Shown: positions 31,183 to 38,792 of the stretch, piece by piece
Layout of the letters: each line of letters opens with the position of its first letter
Numbering within the stretch: position 1 is the first letter of the stretch
Source: Lachnospiraceae bacterium
Lineage (GTDB): Bacteria > Bacillota > Clostridia > Lachnospirales > Lachnospiraceae
Length of the DNA: 64,000 bases
Direction: 5' to 3'
Assembly (NCBI GenBank): GCA_017556805.1
Contig: JAFYMC010000036.1
Span: 1 to 64,000, forward strand
Translations under genes and position numbers: made by a program
Notes under the pieces: model-generated
Database searches by the model: none
What the model saw: the letters and a program-made list of their open reading frames with translations, nothing else
Told to the model about the DNA's origin: nothing

Positions 31183-32076
31183 ATGGAACTTGTTGTGAAT
31201 GAATATCAGTTGCCGGTTGTGAAGATGAATTACGAGCAGTTGGAGGCGGAATTAAAGAACCGCTTGACGGAGTATAAGGGCCTTGCAGTTACGGACGATA
31301 CACTCCCGGCTTGTAAGGATGCACAGAAGGAGCTTGCGAGACTCCGTATCGAGATTGATGATTACCGGAAGGAGAAGAAGAAGGAGTTATCCGCGCCGAT
31401 CGTAGAGTTCGAAGAGAAGTGCAAGAAGTTGGTTGCGATGGTTGTCGAGGCAGAGGAACCGTTAAAGGCCGGTATCAAATTTTACGACGATGCGAAGCGT
31501 GAGGAAAAGAGAAAGGCTGCGGAAGAGATTGCGGCCGAGGTAGCCGCAGAGGTTGGGTTGAATGAGAAGTACGCGGCATCTCTGACGGTTATTGATAAAT
31601 ACATGAATCTTACCGCAAGCAAGAAGAGTGTTCGCGAGGATTTGGAGACCAGAGCGTTTGCTTTAAAGGCGGAACAGGACAAGGAAGCGGAGCGCATGGA
31701 TATTCTCGTGAATGTGCTGAACATGGAGAACCAGCGTTTGAAGAATCACATGACGATTGCAGAGTTTGTGTATTACATCGAACAGGGCATGAGTACCGCC
31801 GGCATTATCGAGAAGATTAAGGACCAGGCCGAGCGCGTGTACAAGGCTGAGAACTATACTCCGGAGGAAGAAGAACCGAAGGCTGCTCCGGAAGAAGTGG
31901 CACCGGCAGAGGAAAAGCCGGCGGAGGTAAAGGCAGAAGCCAAGGCGGATGAACCGGAGAAGTTTTACAGCATGACGGTGAGATTCACCGGTACGCTGGA
32001 CCAGATGAAGAATATTTCCGCAAGAATCAAGGAGAGCGGAATCACATACCAGGTGCTTGAAAAGAAAGAGGTGTAA
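31183..32076 (+). CDS. DUF1351 domain protein
   Basis: A 297-residue protein with a long helical, Lys/Glu-rich coiled coil (about 15-200), recognised as the DUF1351 phage family, typical neighbour of ERF or RecT-type recombinases. A Pro/Glu/Ala-rich linker (about 225-260) leads to a small C-terminal domain (FYSMTVRFTGTLDQMKNISARI) like those found in RecT-associated proteins. The role is probably in recombination or as a nuclease accessory factor; this is not shown. AGAGAGGAG precedes the ATG. Confidence 0.82.
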   Translation: MELVVNEYQLPVVKMNYEQLEAELKNRLTEYKGLAVTDDTLPACKDAQKELARLRIEIDDYRKEKKKELSAPIVEFEEKCKKLVAMVVEAEEPLKAGIKFYDDAKREEKRKAAEEIAAEVAAEVGLNEKYAASLTVIDKYMNLTASKKSVREDLETRAFALKAEQDKEAERMDILVNVLNMENQRLKNHMTIAEFVYYIEQGMSTAGIIEKIKDQAERVYKAENYTPEEEEPKAAPEEVAPAEEKPAEVKAEAKADEPEKFYSMTVRFTGTLDQMKNISARIKESGITYQVLEKKEV

Positions 32077-32079
32077 GGG

Positions 32080-32619
32080 ATGGATACTACCGGACGTTTA
32101 GTTTCAGTGGCGAGGGATATCATCAGCAAAAAGCTCATGGTATCCTTCGTAATCGACACGGAGCCGGTGGATGATTTGAACAACCTGGCGCAGTTGGAGA
32201 GTTTGGATATTAAGGCCGGTAAGCACAAGAAACGGCGGTCACTGGATGCGAATGGGATGCTGTGGGCGTGTCTATCCGAGATGGCTGCAGTGCTCCGTAC
32301 CGACAAATGGGATGTGTATCTGATGATGCTGAAACGGTATGGGAAATTCACATACATATGCGTGAAGCCGGCCGTGGTGGATGCGGTCAAGGCACAGTGG
32401 AGAGAGTGCGAGGTTGTTGGAGAGGTTGATATAAACGGTCAGAAGGCGGTACAGATGCTTTGCTACTTTGGGAGCAGTACGATGGATACGAAAGAGTTCA
32501 GTGTTTTGTTGGATGGTGTTGTTTCTGAGATGCAAGAAATGGGATTAACGCCGCCACCGTCCGAGTCAATGAGGAGGGCGCTTGAATTATGGGAAAAACA
32601 GAAGAGTGGAGAAGTGTAA
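32080..32619 (+). CDS. NinB-like recombination-associated protein
   Basis: A 179-residue protein with the pattern KKRRSLDANGMLWACLSEMA, seen in the NinB/YqaN-like and related phage proteins (R-S-L-D-A-N followed by a helix), and a C-terminal helix with KEFSVLLDGVVSEMQEMGL. The role is probably in recombination, together with ERF. The start follows DUF1351 by 3 bp; the last 31 bp overlap the start of the HNH gene. Confidence 0.6.
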   Translation: MDTTGRLVSVARDIISKKLMVSFVIDTEPVDDLNNLAQLESLDIKAGKHKKRRSLDANGMLWACLSEMAAVLRTDKWDVYLMMLKRYGKFTYICVKPAVVDAVKAQWRECEVVGEVDINGQKAVQMLCYFGSSTMDTKEFSVLLDGVVSEMQEMGLTPPPSESMRRALELWEKQKSGEV

Positions 32620-33122
32620 AAGGGTATGAAGGGTTTTATGAGGTAAGCAATTTGGGTAATGTGAGGTCATTAGCTCGTAGGCATAGGACATTCGATGGAG
32701 TAAAGGTTATCAATGGGGTTAAAGGTCTGAGTCCGACTGATAACGGAAATGGTTACTTAATTATATCTCTAAGCAAAGATGGGATGAGAAAAAAACGTTA
32801 TATTCATAGGCTTGTTGCTGAAGCGTTCATAAATAAACCTAAAGGAAAAAAATATGTAAACCACATTGATTACAACAGAAAGAATAATAATGTTAATAAT
32901 TTGGAATGGTGTACTCAAGCAGAAAATATAGAACACTCGAAACCAAACATGCCAAAGCAACGCAATTTTAGGCCGTCGTCTGGATATAGATATATTTCTA
33001 TGAGAAGAGGACGTTACAGAGTTACTATAAAAAGGGCAAAAACGGATAGAAGTTTTTCGAGCCTTGAGGATGCGATTAAATACAGAAATGAGGTATGCAA
33101 TGCAATCAATTATACAGTCTGA
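32589..33122 (+). CDS. HNH endonuclease with NUMOD4 domain
   Basis: A 177-residue free-standing HNH homing-type nuclease. The N-terminus has the NUMOD4 signature EEWRSVKGYEGFYEVSNLGNV; the HNH_3 core follows with HRLVAEAFI, NHIDYNRKNNNVNNLEWCT (H-N-N). The C-terminal part (about 115-177) is an AP2-like DNA-binding fold rich in Arg and Lys. The gene is more AT-rich than its neighbours and overlaps both the previous gene (31 bp) and the next one (23 bp), as if inserted with its own coding edges fused into them. Confidence 0.9.
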   Translation: MGKTEEWRSVKGYEGFYEVSNLGNVRSLARRHRTFDGVKVINGVKGLSPTDNGNGYLIISLSKDGMRKKRYIHRLVAEAFINKPKGKKYVNHIDYNRKNNNVNNLEWCTQAENIEHSKPNMPKQRNFRPSSGYRYISMRRGRYRVTIKRAKTDRSFSSLEDAIKYRNEVCNAINYTV

Positions 33123-33378
33123 TAGACAATGTCTTGTTTGTGCTACAACCCAGAACCTTCATTCACATCACATTTTCGGAAATAACCCAAATAGAAAGCA
33201 CTCGGAGAAATACGGACTCAAGGTTTACTTGTGCTATCCGCATCACAACGGAAGTGATAAGGGCGTACACTTCGACAAGACACTTGATACCGCGCTGAAA
33301 ATCATGGCACAGAGGAAATTTGAAGAGGTATATCCGGAACTGAACTTCCGGGAGATTTTTGGAAAGAGCTATTTGTAG
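33100..33378 (+). CDS. small zinc-binding HNH-like phage protein
   Basis: A 92-residue protein with CLVCATTQNLHSHHIF, YLCYPHHN and the ending RKFEEVYPELNFREIFGKSYL, a pattern common in phages. The CxxC, HHIF and CxxHH elements form an HNH/treble-clef-like zinc site; nuclease activity is possible but unproven. The start ATG at 33100 (ATGAGGT upstream) gives the family N-terminus MQSIIQSDRQC and overlaps the end of the HNH gene by 23 bp. Confidence 0.65.
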   Translation: MQSIIQSDRQCLVCATTQNLHSHHIFGNNPNRKHSEKYGLKVYLCYPHHNGSDKGVHFDKTLDTALKIMAQRKFEEVYPELNFREIFGKSYL

Positions 33379-33390
33379 AGGAGAGATTAT

Positions 33391-33867
33391 ATGGACATGG
33401 AAATTTACAGAGGAGATGTGTTTTATGTGGTTAAAGGCAATGAGATTGGAAATGAACAACAGGCTGGAAGGCCGGCGGTAATCGTTAGTAATAATATGGG
33501 AAATGAACATAGCAACAATGTGACCGTGGTATACCTTACCACAAAACCGAAGGCGGATTTGCCTACTCATACTACGGTTGTGACAACGAGAGAAGTATCT
33601 ACTGCCTTATGTGAAGGAGTTACAACGGTAAGCAAAGACAGACTCACTTCGTTTATGTGTGCGTTAAAGGACGAGGAAATGAATCGTATCGACGAATGCC
33701 TCAGAATTGCGCTGCATCTCGATGGGCCGTTACCGTTCACACCGGATGCGGAGGAGTTTAAGGCACCACCGGCAGAGGTAATGGATGTGGAAGTTGCACT
33801 GATAAAGGCCCAGACGGAGAGGGACTTATACAAGGAGCTGTACATGAGACACACAGGATTGATGTAG
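33391..33867 (+). CDS. PemK/MazF-family endoribonuclease toxin-like protein
   Basis: The first 115 residues are a PemK/MazF fold: IYRGDVFYVV at the N-terminus, QQAGRPAVIVSNN with the conserved Arg and Val-Ile-Val strand, VTVVYLTTKPK and TVSKDRLTSFMCAL. These toxins cut mRNA. The C-terminal extension (about 116-158) is acidic and ends in a helix (TERDLYKELYMRHTGLM). No antitoxin gene lies beside it, so it may have been recruited for another use by the phage or need a host antitoxin. GAGGAGAG precedes the ATG. Confidence 0.75.
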   Translation: MDMEIYRGDVFYVVKGNEIGNEQQAGRPAVIVSNNMGNEHSNNVTVVYLTTKPKADLPTHTTVVTTREVSTALCEGVTTVSKDRLTSFMCALKDEEMNRIDECLRIALHLDGPLPFTPDAEEFKAPPAEVMDVEVALIKAQTERDLYKELYMRHTGLM

Positions 33868-33998
33868 CAAGCAGCGGCGAAAGCTGTTTGGATAAATGCA
33901 CCGGTTGTTTTGCATATCACTTCGGTGTATTCCATTGGTTCTACTGACTTATCAAATCCCCTTCGTCCGTCAAACGGAGGGGAGAAAGGAGAATAGAT

Positions 33999-34616
33999 GT
34001 GGCCTATAGCAAGGATTTGTATAGAGAGCGGAAAGAGAACGGCCTGTGTGTCAAGTGTGGGAAGAAAAAGGACACATCCGGTGTACTCTGCTCCGAGTGT
34101 AAAGAGAAGGGAAATAAAAGCCAGAGAATGGGATACGGCTATTACATCAGTATCGGTATATGTCCGAGATGCAAGAAGGAAAAGCTGTACGGAGACGAGA
34201 GAGCGTGCTTGATGTGTAACGCCGAACGATACGGCCGGCAGTTAAACCGGGACAGAGACCGCGCAAATGAGGTTCACAGGAAGAGTGCCAGGAAGATATA
34301 TGCTGAATCTTCCGCAAAAGGAATCTGCACCAGGTGCAACAAGCGGAAGGCCGTGGAAGGTCAGAAGCGTTGCAAGATGTGCATTGAGAGGGTGAATGAG
34401 TACAGAAGAGCGAAAAGAGGAATTCCGAGACGGTTACGCCCAGACTTCGGATTGTGCTACCTCTGTGGTGACACGGTAAAGGAAGGGCAGAAGGTGTGTG
34501 CAACGTGTCACGAGAAGATAACGGAAGGGAATCGCAGACAGGACCGCTCCGGAAGACCGGATTTTATCTTTGGAAAGAAGATGTACGACTGGGAAGCACG
34601 AAAGAGAGTAGGTTGA
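33999..34616 (+). CDS. protein with about five CxxC zinc knuckles, GTG start
   Basis: A basic, 205-residue protein built of repeated zinc modules: CVKCGKKK...CSECKEKG, CPRCKKEK...CLMCNAER, CTRCNKRK...CKMCIERV and CYLCGDTV...CATCHEKI, at 35-60 residue spacing. Between them lie basic helices (for example YGRQLNRDRDRANEVHRK). No catalytic motif is seen; DNA or RNA binding is likely. The GTG start has GAAAGGAG upstream and gives the N-terminus MAYSKDLYRERKENGLC. It directly precedes the DNA methyltransferase. Confidence 0.6.
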   Translation: MAYSKDLYRERKENGLCVKCGKKKDTSGVLCSECKEKGNKSQRMGYGYYISIGICPRCKKEKLYGDERACLMCNAERYGRQLNRDRDRANEVHRKSARKIYAESSAKGICTRCNKRKAVEGQKRCKMCIERVNEYRRAKRGIPRRLRPDFGLCYLCGDTVKEGQKVCATCHEKITEGNRRQDRSGRPDFIFGKKMYDWEARKRVG

Positions 34617-34620
34617 TTTT

Positions 34621-36330
34621 ATGATAAATGGAGAATTGGTAGTAGATAATTTTGCCGGTGGTGGCGGAGCAAGTACCGGCATTGAGATGGCAACCGGGTT
34701 TAGCGTGGATATTGCAATCAATCACGATCCGGAAGCAATAAAAATGCATAAGGCAAATCACCCAAGCACGAAACATTATTGTGAAAGTGTATGGGACGTA
34801 AATCCGGTTGAGGCGTGTGAGGGACATCCGGTTGCGCTTGCATGGTTTTCACCGGATTGTAAACACTTTTCTAAGGCTAAAGGCGGAAAACCCAAGGATA
34901 AGACGATAAGGGGACTTGCGTGGGTTGCGCTTCGTTGGGCGGCATTAGTAAGGCCTAGGGTTATCATGTTGGAGAATGTAGAAGAATTTAAAACGTGGGG
35001 ACCGCTAAACAGAAGTCATAGACCTATAAAGGCAAAACAAGGAGTTACTTTCCAAAGATTTGTGAAACAGTTGGAAGAGTTGGGATACGAATTGGAATAT
35101 AGGGAACTTACGGCTGCTGATTATGGCGCGCCGACTATGCGGAAAAGATTCTTTTTGATTGCACGGTGTGACGGTAAGCCGATAGTGTGGCCGAACCCTA
35201 CACATGGTCCGAGGGATAGTGTGCAGGTAAAAGCCGGTCTATTGGAACCATATGTAGGAGCATACACACAGCTTGATTTTTCTCTTCCGTGTCCGTCCAT
35301 TTTTGATACCGCCGAAGAGATAAAAGAGAAGTATGGAATACGTGCGGTACGTCCACTTGCACCGAAGACAATGGAGAGGATTGCAAGGGGATTGAAGAAA
35401 TTTGTTATCGACAATAGCGAACCGTTTATAGTGCAGGTAAATCATTCCGGTAGTAATTCGGATTACTGCAAAAGTATGGAGGATCCGTTACAGGTAATTA
35501 CATCTAAACACGGATTCGGGATTGTGGAACCGATAATCGCACCGTATATGGGAACGAACACCACGAATCATCCCGGAGGGAATTGTGAGAATCCGATACA
35601 TACAATCACTACCGGGAATCAACAATGCCTTATAAGTCCGACACTGATTCAGTATCATTCCGAAACATCGGGGAAAGAGGTTCGGGGACAGAGTTTGAGT
35701 GATCCGATTATGACGGTGGATAGTTCGAATCGTTATGGATTGGTAACGTCGTTCTTACACAAGTATTTTGATGGTGGATATAAAGGGGCAGGTGATACGG
35801 TGGAAAACCCACTGCCTACCGTAACAACGTGGGACCATAACAGCGTGGTGACCGCGAATTTAATTCAGATGAATAATAATTGCGACGGAAGGGATATAAC
35901 GGAACCTATACCGACCATAACCGCAGGAGACGGACATTTCGGAGAAGTAAGGGCGTTTTTGATTAAGTATTACGGTTGCGGTACCGGACAAAATATCGAG
36001 GAACCGCTGGACACGGTTACATCCAGAGATCGTTTTGGGTTGGTAACTATTCACAGAGTACAGTATCAGATAGTCGATATAGGCCTCCGCATGTTGGAAC
36101 CGAAAGAGTTGTACGGATGTCAAGGGTTCCCGGATGATTATATTATTGACAAGGATTATACCGGGAAAGAGTATCCGAGAAGCGAGCAGGTCCGTAGGTG
36201 TGGTAATGCGGTATGTCCTCCGATACCTGCAGCGTTGGTAAGAGCAAATCTTCCGGAACTATGCAAAAGTGAACGTATGAAAAATATGCGGATTGATGAT
36301 AGCATGGAGCAACTTTGTTTTGCTATGTAG
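34621..36330 (+). CDS. DNA cytosine-C5 methyltransferase with repeat-built recognition region
   Basis: A 569-residue C5 methyltransferase. Motif I is DNFAGGGGASTGIEMA, motif IV is WFSPDCKHFSKAKG (catalytic Cys within SPDC instead of PPC), motif VI is ENVEEF, a basic motif VIII-like segment is MRKRFFLIA, and motifs IX and X are at the end (RMLEPKELYGCQGFP and RRCGNAVCPP). Between VIII and IX (about residues 268-480) are six repeats of about 30-40 residues with a DPLxTVTTxxxxGLV core, in place of a usual target-recognition domain. No endonuclease gene is beside it; the likely role is protection against host restriction. Confidence 0.9.
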   Translation: MINGELVVDNFAGGGGASTGIEMATGFSVDIAINHDPEAIKMHKANHPSTKHYCESVWDVNPVEACEGHPVALAWFSPDCKHFSKAKGGKPKDKTIRGLAWVALRWAALVRPRVIMLENVEEFKTWGPLNRSHRPIKAKQGVTFQRFVKQLEELGYELEYRELTAADYGAPTMRKRFFLIARCDGKPIVWPNPTHGPRDSVQVKAGLLEPYVGAYTQLDFSLPCPSIFDTAEEIKEKYGIRAVRPLAPKTMERIARGLKKFVIDNSEPFIVQVNHSGSNSDYCKSMEDPLQVITSKHGFGIVEPIIAPYMGTNTTNHPGGNCENPIHTITTGNQQCLISPTLIQYHSETSGKEVRGQSLSDPIMTVDSSNRYGLVTSFLHKYFDGGYKGAGDTVENPLPTVTTWDHNSVVTANLIQMNNNCDGRDITEPIPTITAGDGHFGEVRAFLIKYYGCGTGQNIEEPLDTVTSRDRFGLVTIHRVQYQIVDIGLRMLEPKELYGCQGFPDDYIIDKDYTGKEYPRSEQVRRCGNAVCPPIPAALVRANLPELCKSERMKNMRIDDSMEQLCFAM

Positions 36331-36344
36331 GAAAGGAGCATGAC

Positions 36345-36527
36345 ATGATCGGAGACAATTACGAATGTGACGGACAGATGAATATATCGGATGTTCTCGG
36401 AGAGCATCCGGAAGAGATAAAGCCTGGAGAGTGTATGCATCATTTTGTTTTGTTGCGTACCAAGAGAGCGAAGTATTACAAATGCGTGAAGTGTGGAAAG
36501 AGGTGTCGTTATGCGAAGAGGATTTAA
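36345..36527 (+). CDS. 60-residue protein with CxxC motif
   Basis: Start ATG at 36345 has AAAGGAG upstream. The protein (MIGDNYECDGQMNISDVLGE start) ends in YYKCVKCGKRCRYAKRI, a zinc knuckle half. No known family. Its 3-prime end overlaps the next small frame by 17 bp. Confidence 0.5.
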   Translation: MIGDNYECDGQMNISDVLGEHPEEIKPGECMHHFVLLRTKRAKYYKCVKCGKRCRYAKRI

Positions 36528-36606
36528 GGGATTTGTGATAAACTTCCTGTTCTTCGTTCTGTGTGTGGTTATGGTCTATAGCTGGGCGGTGATGATATGG
36601 CCGTAA
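36511..36606 (+). CDS. 31-residue single-span membrane peptide
   Basis: ATG at 36511 to TAA at 36604-36606 encodes MRRGFKGFVINFLFFVLCVV followed by MVYSWAVMIWP: a basic head and one hydrophobic span. It overlaps both neighbours, as phage micro-genes often do; AAGAGGTG lies 5 bp upstream. Lysis-like or membrane-modifying roles are conjecture. Confidence 0.45.
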   Translation: MRRGFKGFVINFLFFVLCVVMVYSWAVMIWP

Positions 36607-37025
36607 AGGTATGTTTGGAATGCGGTAAATCGTTCGAGGTTTTTGGTCCTGAGTACCGCCAGAATCATGCGCTTTACTGCTCCGTAGAGTGTGGCAAGAA
36701 GTACAGACGCAAGGCAAGTGATGCCGAGCGTTTACATACTGTTATCTGTTCGGAGTGCGGAACAGAGTTTGAGACCACGAGAGCAAATAGGACTTGTTGT
36801 AGTGAGGAGTGCATGAAAGAGCGCGGCAGAAGGCGTTCGCGTGAGAATGGAAAGATGTACCGTGTGAAGTACAAGGAAGCGAAGGAACCGAAGAAGAAGA
36901 CTCCGAAGGAAGAGGCGTGGGAAATCGAGGCAGAGGCCCGGAAGGTTGGTATGAACTACGGTATGTACTACGCACTGAAACAGATGGAGAAGGAAAGAGC
37001 AAATAGATTGAGAGGTACGGCATGA
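36597..37025 (+). CDS. zinc-ribbon protein with two CxxC...C modules
   Basis: A 142-residue basic protein. CLECGKSFEVFGPEYRQNHALYC-like and CSECGTEF...CCSEEC segments form two zinc ribbons (about 5-70); the rest is Lys/Arg/Glu-rich helix (about 75-142). Nucleic acid binding is probable, function unknown. The ATG overlaps the membrane peptide gene. Confidence 0.6.
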   Translation: MAVKVCLECGKSFEVFGPEYRQNHALYCSVECGKKYRRKASDAERLHTVICSECGTEFETTRANRTCCSEECMKERGRRRSRENGKMYRVKYKEAKEPKKKTPKEEAWEIEAEARKVGMNYGMYYALKQMEKERANRLRGTA

Positions 37026-37387
37026 GTAAAAAGAGACCATATTATCCGACACCGACTCCGAATAGCCTGGTGACTCATGCGGTGAAGCACCGGGAGTTTG
37101 AGAGAGGCGAGAGAGTCGGAATCGAAAAAGGGATGTTGCTTACTCTTGCGGTAGTTCTGAATCTGCTGATAGAGGATTACTGGCCGAAGACAGCTCCGCA
37201 GAGGGTTCCTAAACTGGCGGAGGACGCGGTAAACCTCATAGACGCTATCCAGTGTGGGGTTGTGGATGTAGAGGACTGTGTGGCCTATTTGGAGCGAGAG
37301 ACCGGCATGAAATTCAATGCCGACTGGATAAAGCACACCGGGAATGCAAAGGATGTTTCAAAACTGAAAGGAGATTGTGATGTATAA
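37022..37387 (+). CDS. hypothetical phage protein, 121 residues
   Basis: A helical protein with a central hydrophobic helix (GMLLTLAVVLNLLIEDYW, about 37-54), without clear family. The start overlaps the previous stop (ATGA) and follows a GAGAGGTACGGC sequence. It is part of the tightly packed early operon. Confidence 0.5.
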   Translation: MSKKRPYYPTPTPNSLVTHAVKHREFERGERVGIEKGMLLTLAVVLNLLIEDYWPKTAPQRVPKLAEDAVNLIDAIQCGVVDVEDCVAYLERETGMKFNADWIKHTGNAKDVSKLKGDCDV

Positions 37388-37742
37388 AGTTGGTGATGAA
37401 GTTTATGTAAAGGCACAGGTAGTAGATACAGATGTGAACGTATTTAAAAGTTACAATCACAAGGTACAATTTTTGGATTCTATAAACAACGAGTGGGATT
37501 GGGTTTCCGAAAGTGCTATTTCTGACAAAACCTACACCCAAGGGCTTGCGGATGCGTGGGAGTTGGCGAAGAAGATTGTCTGCCATGAAGAACAAGGCGG
37601 TATGTCCATTCCTTGTTTCAGTGCTATTTTTGACGAGTATATGACTGTAGAGGAAGTTCTTGCATCACTTACCGCAGAAGAAGCCCTTGCCAAAATCGAA
37701 GCCTATGAGAAGGAAAAGAAATCAAGGTGGGGGATGTGGTAG
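37380..37742 (+). CDS. phage protein, first part of a possible frameshifted gene
   Basis: The 120-residue frame (MYKVGDEVYVKAQVVDTDVN start) is a small SH3-like or KOW-like beta domain (about 1-50) followed by a helix ending at ...EAYEKEKKSRWGMW. Just before the end, the sequence GGAAAAGAAATCAAGG (from 37712) allows a -1 shift at AAG (37716-37718), after which the frame continues to 37906 with IKVGDVVEDEEGTKA, which has the same VGDxV module. ATG at 37380 is preferred over the GTG at 37377; the operon is tightly packed here. Confidence 0.55.
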   Translation: MYKVGDEVYVKAQVVDTDVNVFKSYNHKVQFLDSINNEWDWVSESAISDKTYTQGLADAWELAKKIVCHEEQGGMSIPCFSAIFDEYMTVEEVLASLTAEEALAKIEAYEKEKKSRWGMW

Positions 37743-37906
37743 AGGACGAAGAAGGAACGAAGGCACTTGTAATTGATGAATCTACGGAAAACACATGCTT
37801 TGTCTTTACGGAAAACGGATGTGTTGAGGATTGGTACAAGGTGGACTTGAAAAAGACCGGAAAGAAAATTTCAATTAGTGATTTGCTTCGGCAGATAGGA
37901 GAGTGA
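37718..37906 (+). pseudogene. second part of the frameshifted gene (-1 frame)
   Basis: This frame has no good start of its own (only GTG at 37727 or 37736), but encodes 62 residues with IKVGDVVEDEEGTKALVIDE and WYKVDLKKTGKKISISDLLRQ, and stops at TGA 37904-37906, 4 bp before the next gene. It reads as the natural C-terminal domain of the preceding protein. It could be a programmed -1 frameshift, a mutation, or a sequencing error; the sequence alone cannot decide. Confidence 0.5.
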
Positions 37907-37910
37907 CGGA

Positions 37911-38330
37911 ATGAGATTGACGAAAAGAGACGAAAACGGAGAAGCATTCATTGTCTTAAATGCTGATAGTCCAGACTGGACCGTGAGCGTAAACCCGTTA
38001 TATGAACACACGATACAGTGCGAAGCCATTGACAAATTGGCTGAACTGGAAGATGCAGAGGAACAAGGACTTCTCCTGCGGTTGCCGTCGGCAGAGGGAG
38101 CAGAAGTCTTTGTAATTGACTTCATATATGAGTGCAAGCATCAGTTTAATTGTCCTGTTACTTTTAGAGAATACAGATGTGAAGAAGGAGAGTTTTGCGA
38201 ACATCAATACAAGAAGTATATTGTAAAATCGGCACGATTTAATTATGCGATGATAAAGAAATTAGGCGAAACTGTATTCTTGACAAAGGAAGAAGCCGAA
38301 TCCGCACTTGCGGAGAAAGGTGGTGTGTGA
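37911..38330 (+). CDS. hypothetical phage protein, 139 residues
   Basis: An acidic protein starting MRLTKRDENGEAFIVLN, with a likely helix (AIDKLAELEDAEEQGLLLRLP) and four cysteines (C97, C110, C116 region), resembling a family of small Clostridial phage proteins of unknown role. Its last codons form a 20-bp sequence (38301-38320) repeated at the end of the next gene. Next gene starts at the stop codon (TGATG). Confidence 0.6.
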   Translation: MRLTKRDENGEAFIVLNADSPDWTVSVNPLYEHTIQCEAIDKLAELEDAEEQGLLLRLPSAEGAEVFVIDFIYECKHQFNCPVTFREYRCEEGEFCEHQYKKYIVKSARFNYAMIKKLGETVFLTKEEAESALAEKGGV

Positions 38331-38548
38331 TGGGAAAAGCAGTTACAAACGGAGAAATCGCAATCGGCTATGAGTATTTCAAAGGAGTACGGAAAAAGCC
38401 GTGTATCGTGGTTAGAATCGGAAATGAGTATTTTACCCTTGGCACATTTGCAAACGAAGGAAACGCAGAGTTTTTCGTGGATAAGTTGTCAGAAATGGTA
38501 GGAGCGAAAGAAGAATCCGTACTTGCGGAGAAAGGAGGTACAGAATGA
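38330..38548 (+). CDS. hypothetical phage protein, 72 residues
   Basis: A small protein with a beta-rich core (NEYFTLGTFANEGNAEFFVDKL) and no family. Its 3-prime end carries the second copy of the 20-bp repeat, which includes GGAGAAAGGAGGT, the ribosome binding site for the next gene. The start uses the A of the previous TGA. Confidence 0.5.
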   Translation: MGKAVTNGEIAIGYEYFKGVRKKPCIVVRIGNEYFTLGTFANEGNAEFFVDKLSEMVGAKEESVLAEKGGTE

Positions 38549-38772
38549 ATAGTCAGCTTAAAGAGATATGCAAAATGTGTGATAACTATTGTACGGATGC
38601 AGAATGCGAGAACGAAAGAGATTGCAAGATTGCAAAATTGGTAGACGAAAACCGCACCTTAAAAGCAGAGAATAAGAGGGTGCGGAAGGAACTTTCGGAC
38701 TTGCGATTGCAAATGTCCTATATTCACAATCCGAACACCATCGGAGACAGACACGAAATGGGCGCATGGTAG
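38545..38772 (+). CDS. small Cys-rich coiled-coil protein
   Basis: A 75-residue protein. Five Cys at the N-terminus (ICKMCDNYCTDAECEN ERDC pattern) suggest a zinc-binding knot; the middle is a coiled coil rich in Lys, Glu and Leu (DENRTLKAENKRVRKELSDL). No family is recognised. The start is coupled to the previous stop (ATGA-like overlap). Confidence 0.5.
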   Translation: MNSQLKEICKMCDNYCTDAECENERDCKIAKLVDENRTLKAENKRVRKELSDLRLQMSYIHNPNTIGDRHEMGAW

Positions 38773-38792
38773 AGAAAGCGAGGTAAGCGGAA

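Noticed and set aside
33868-33998. a small gene in the gap (frame KCTGCFAYHF from a TTG near 33890)
   Set aside because: Only about 20 codons and a weak ribosome site; the gap has an imperfect CCCC...GGGG hairpin and nothing else I can support.
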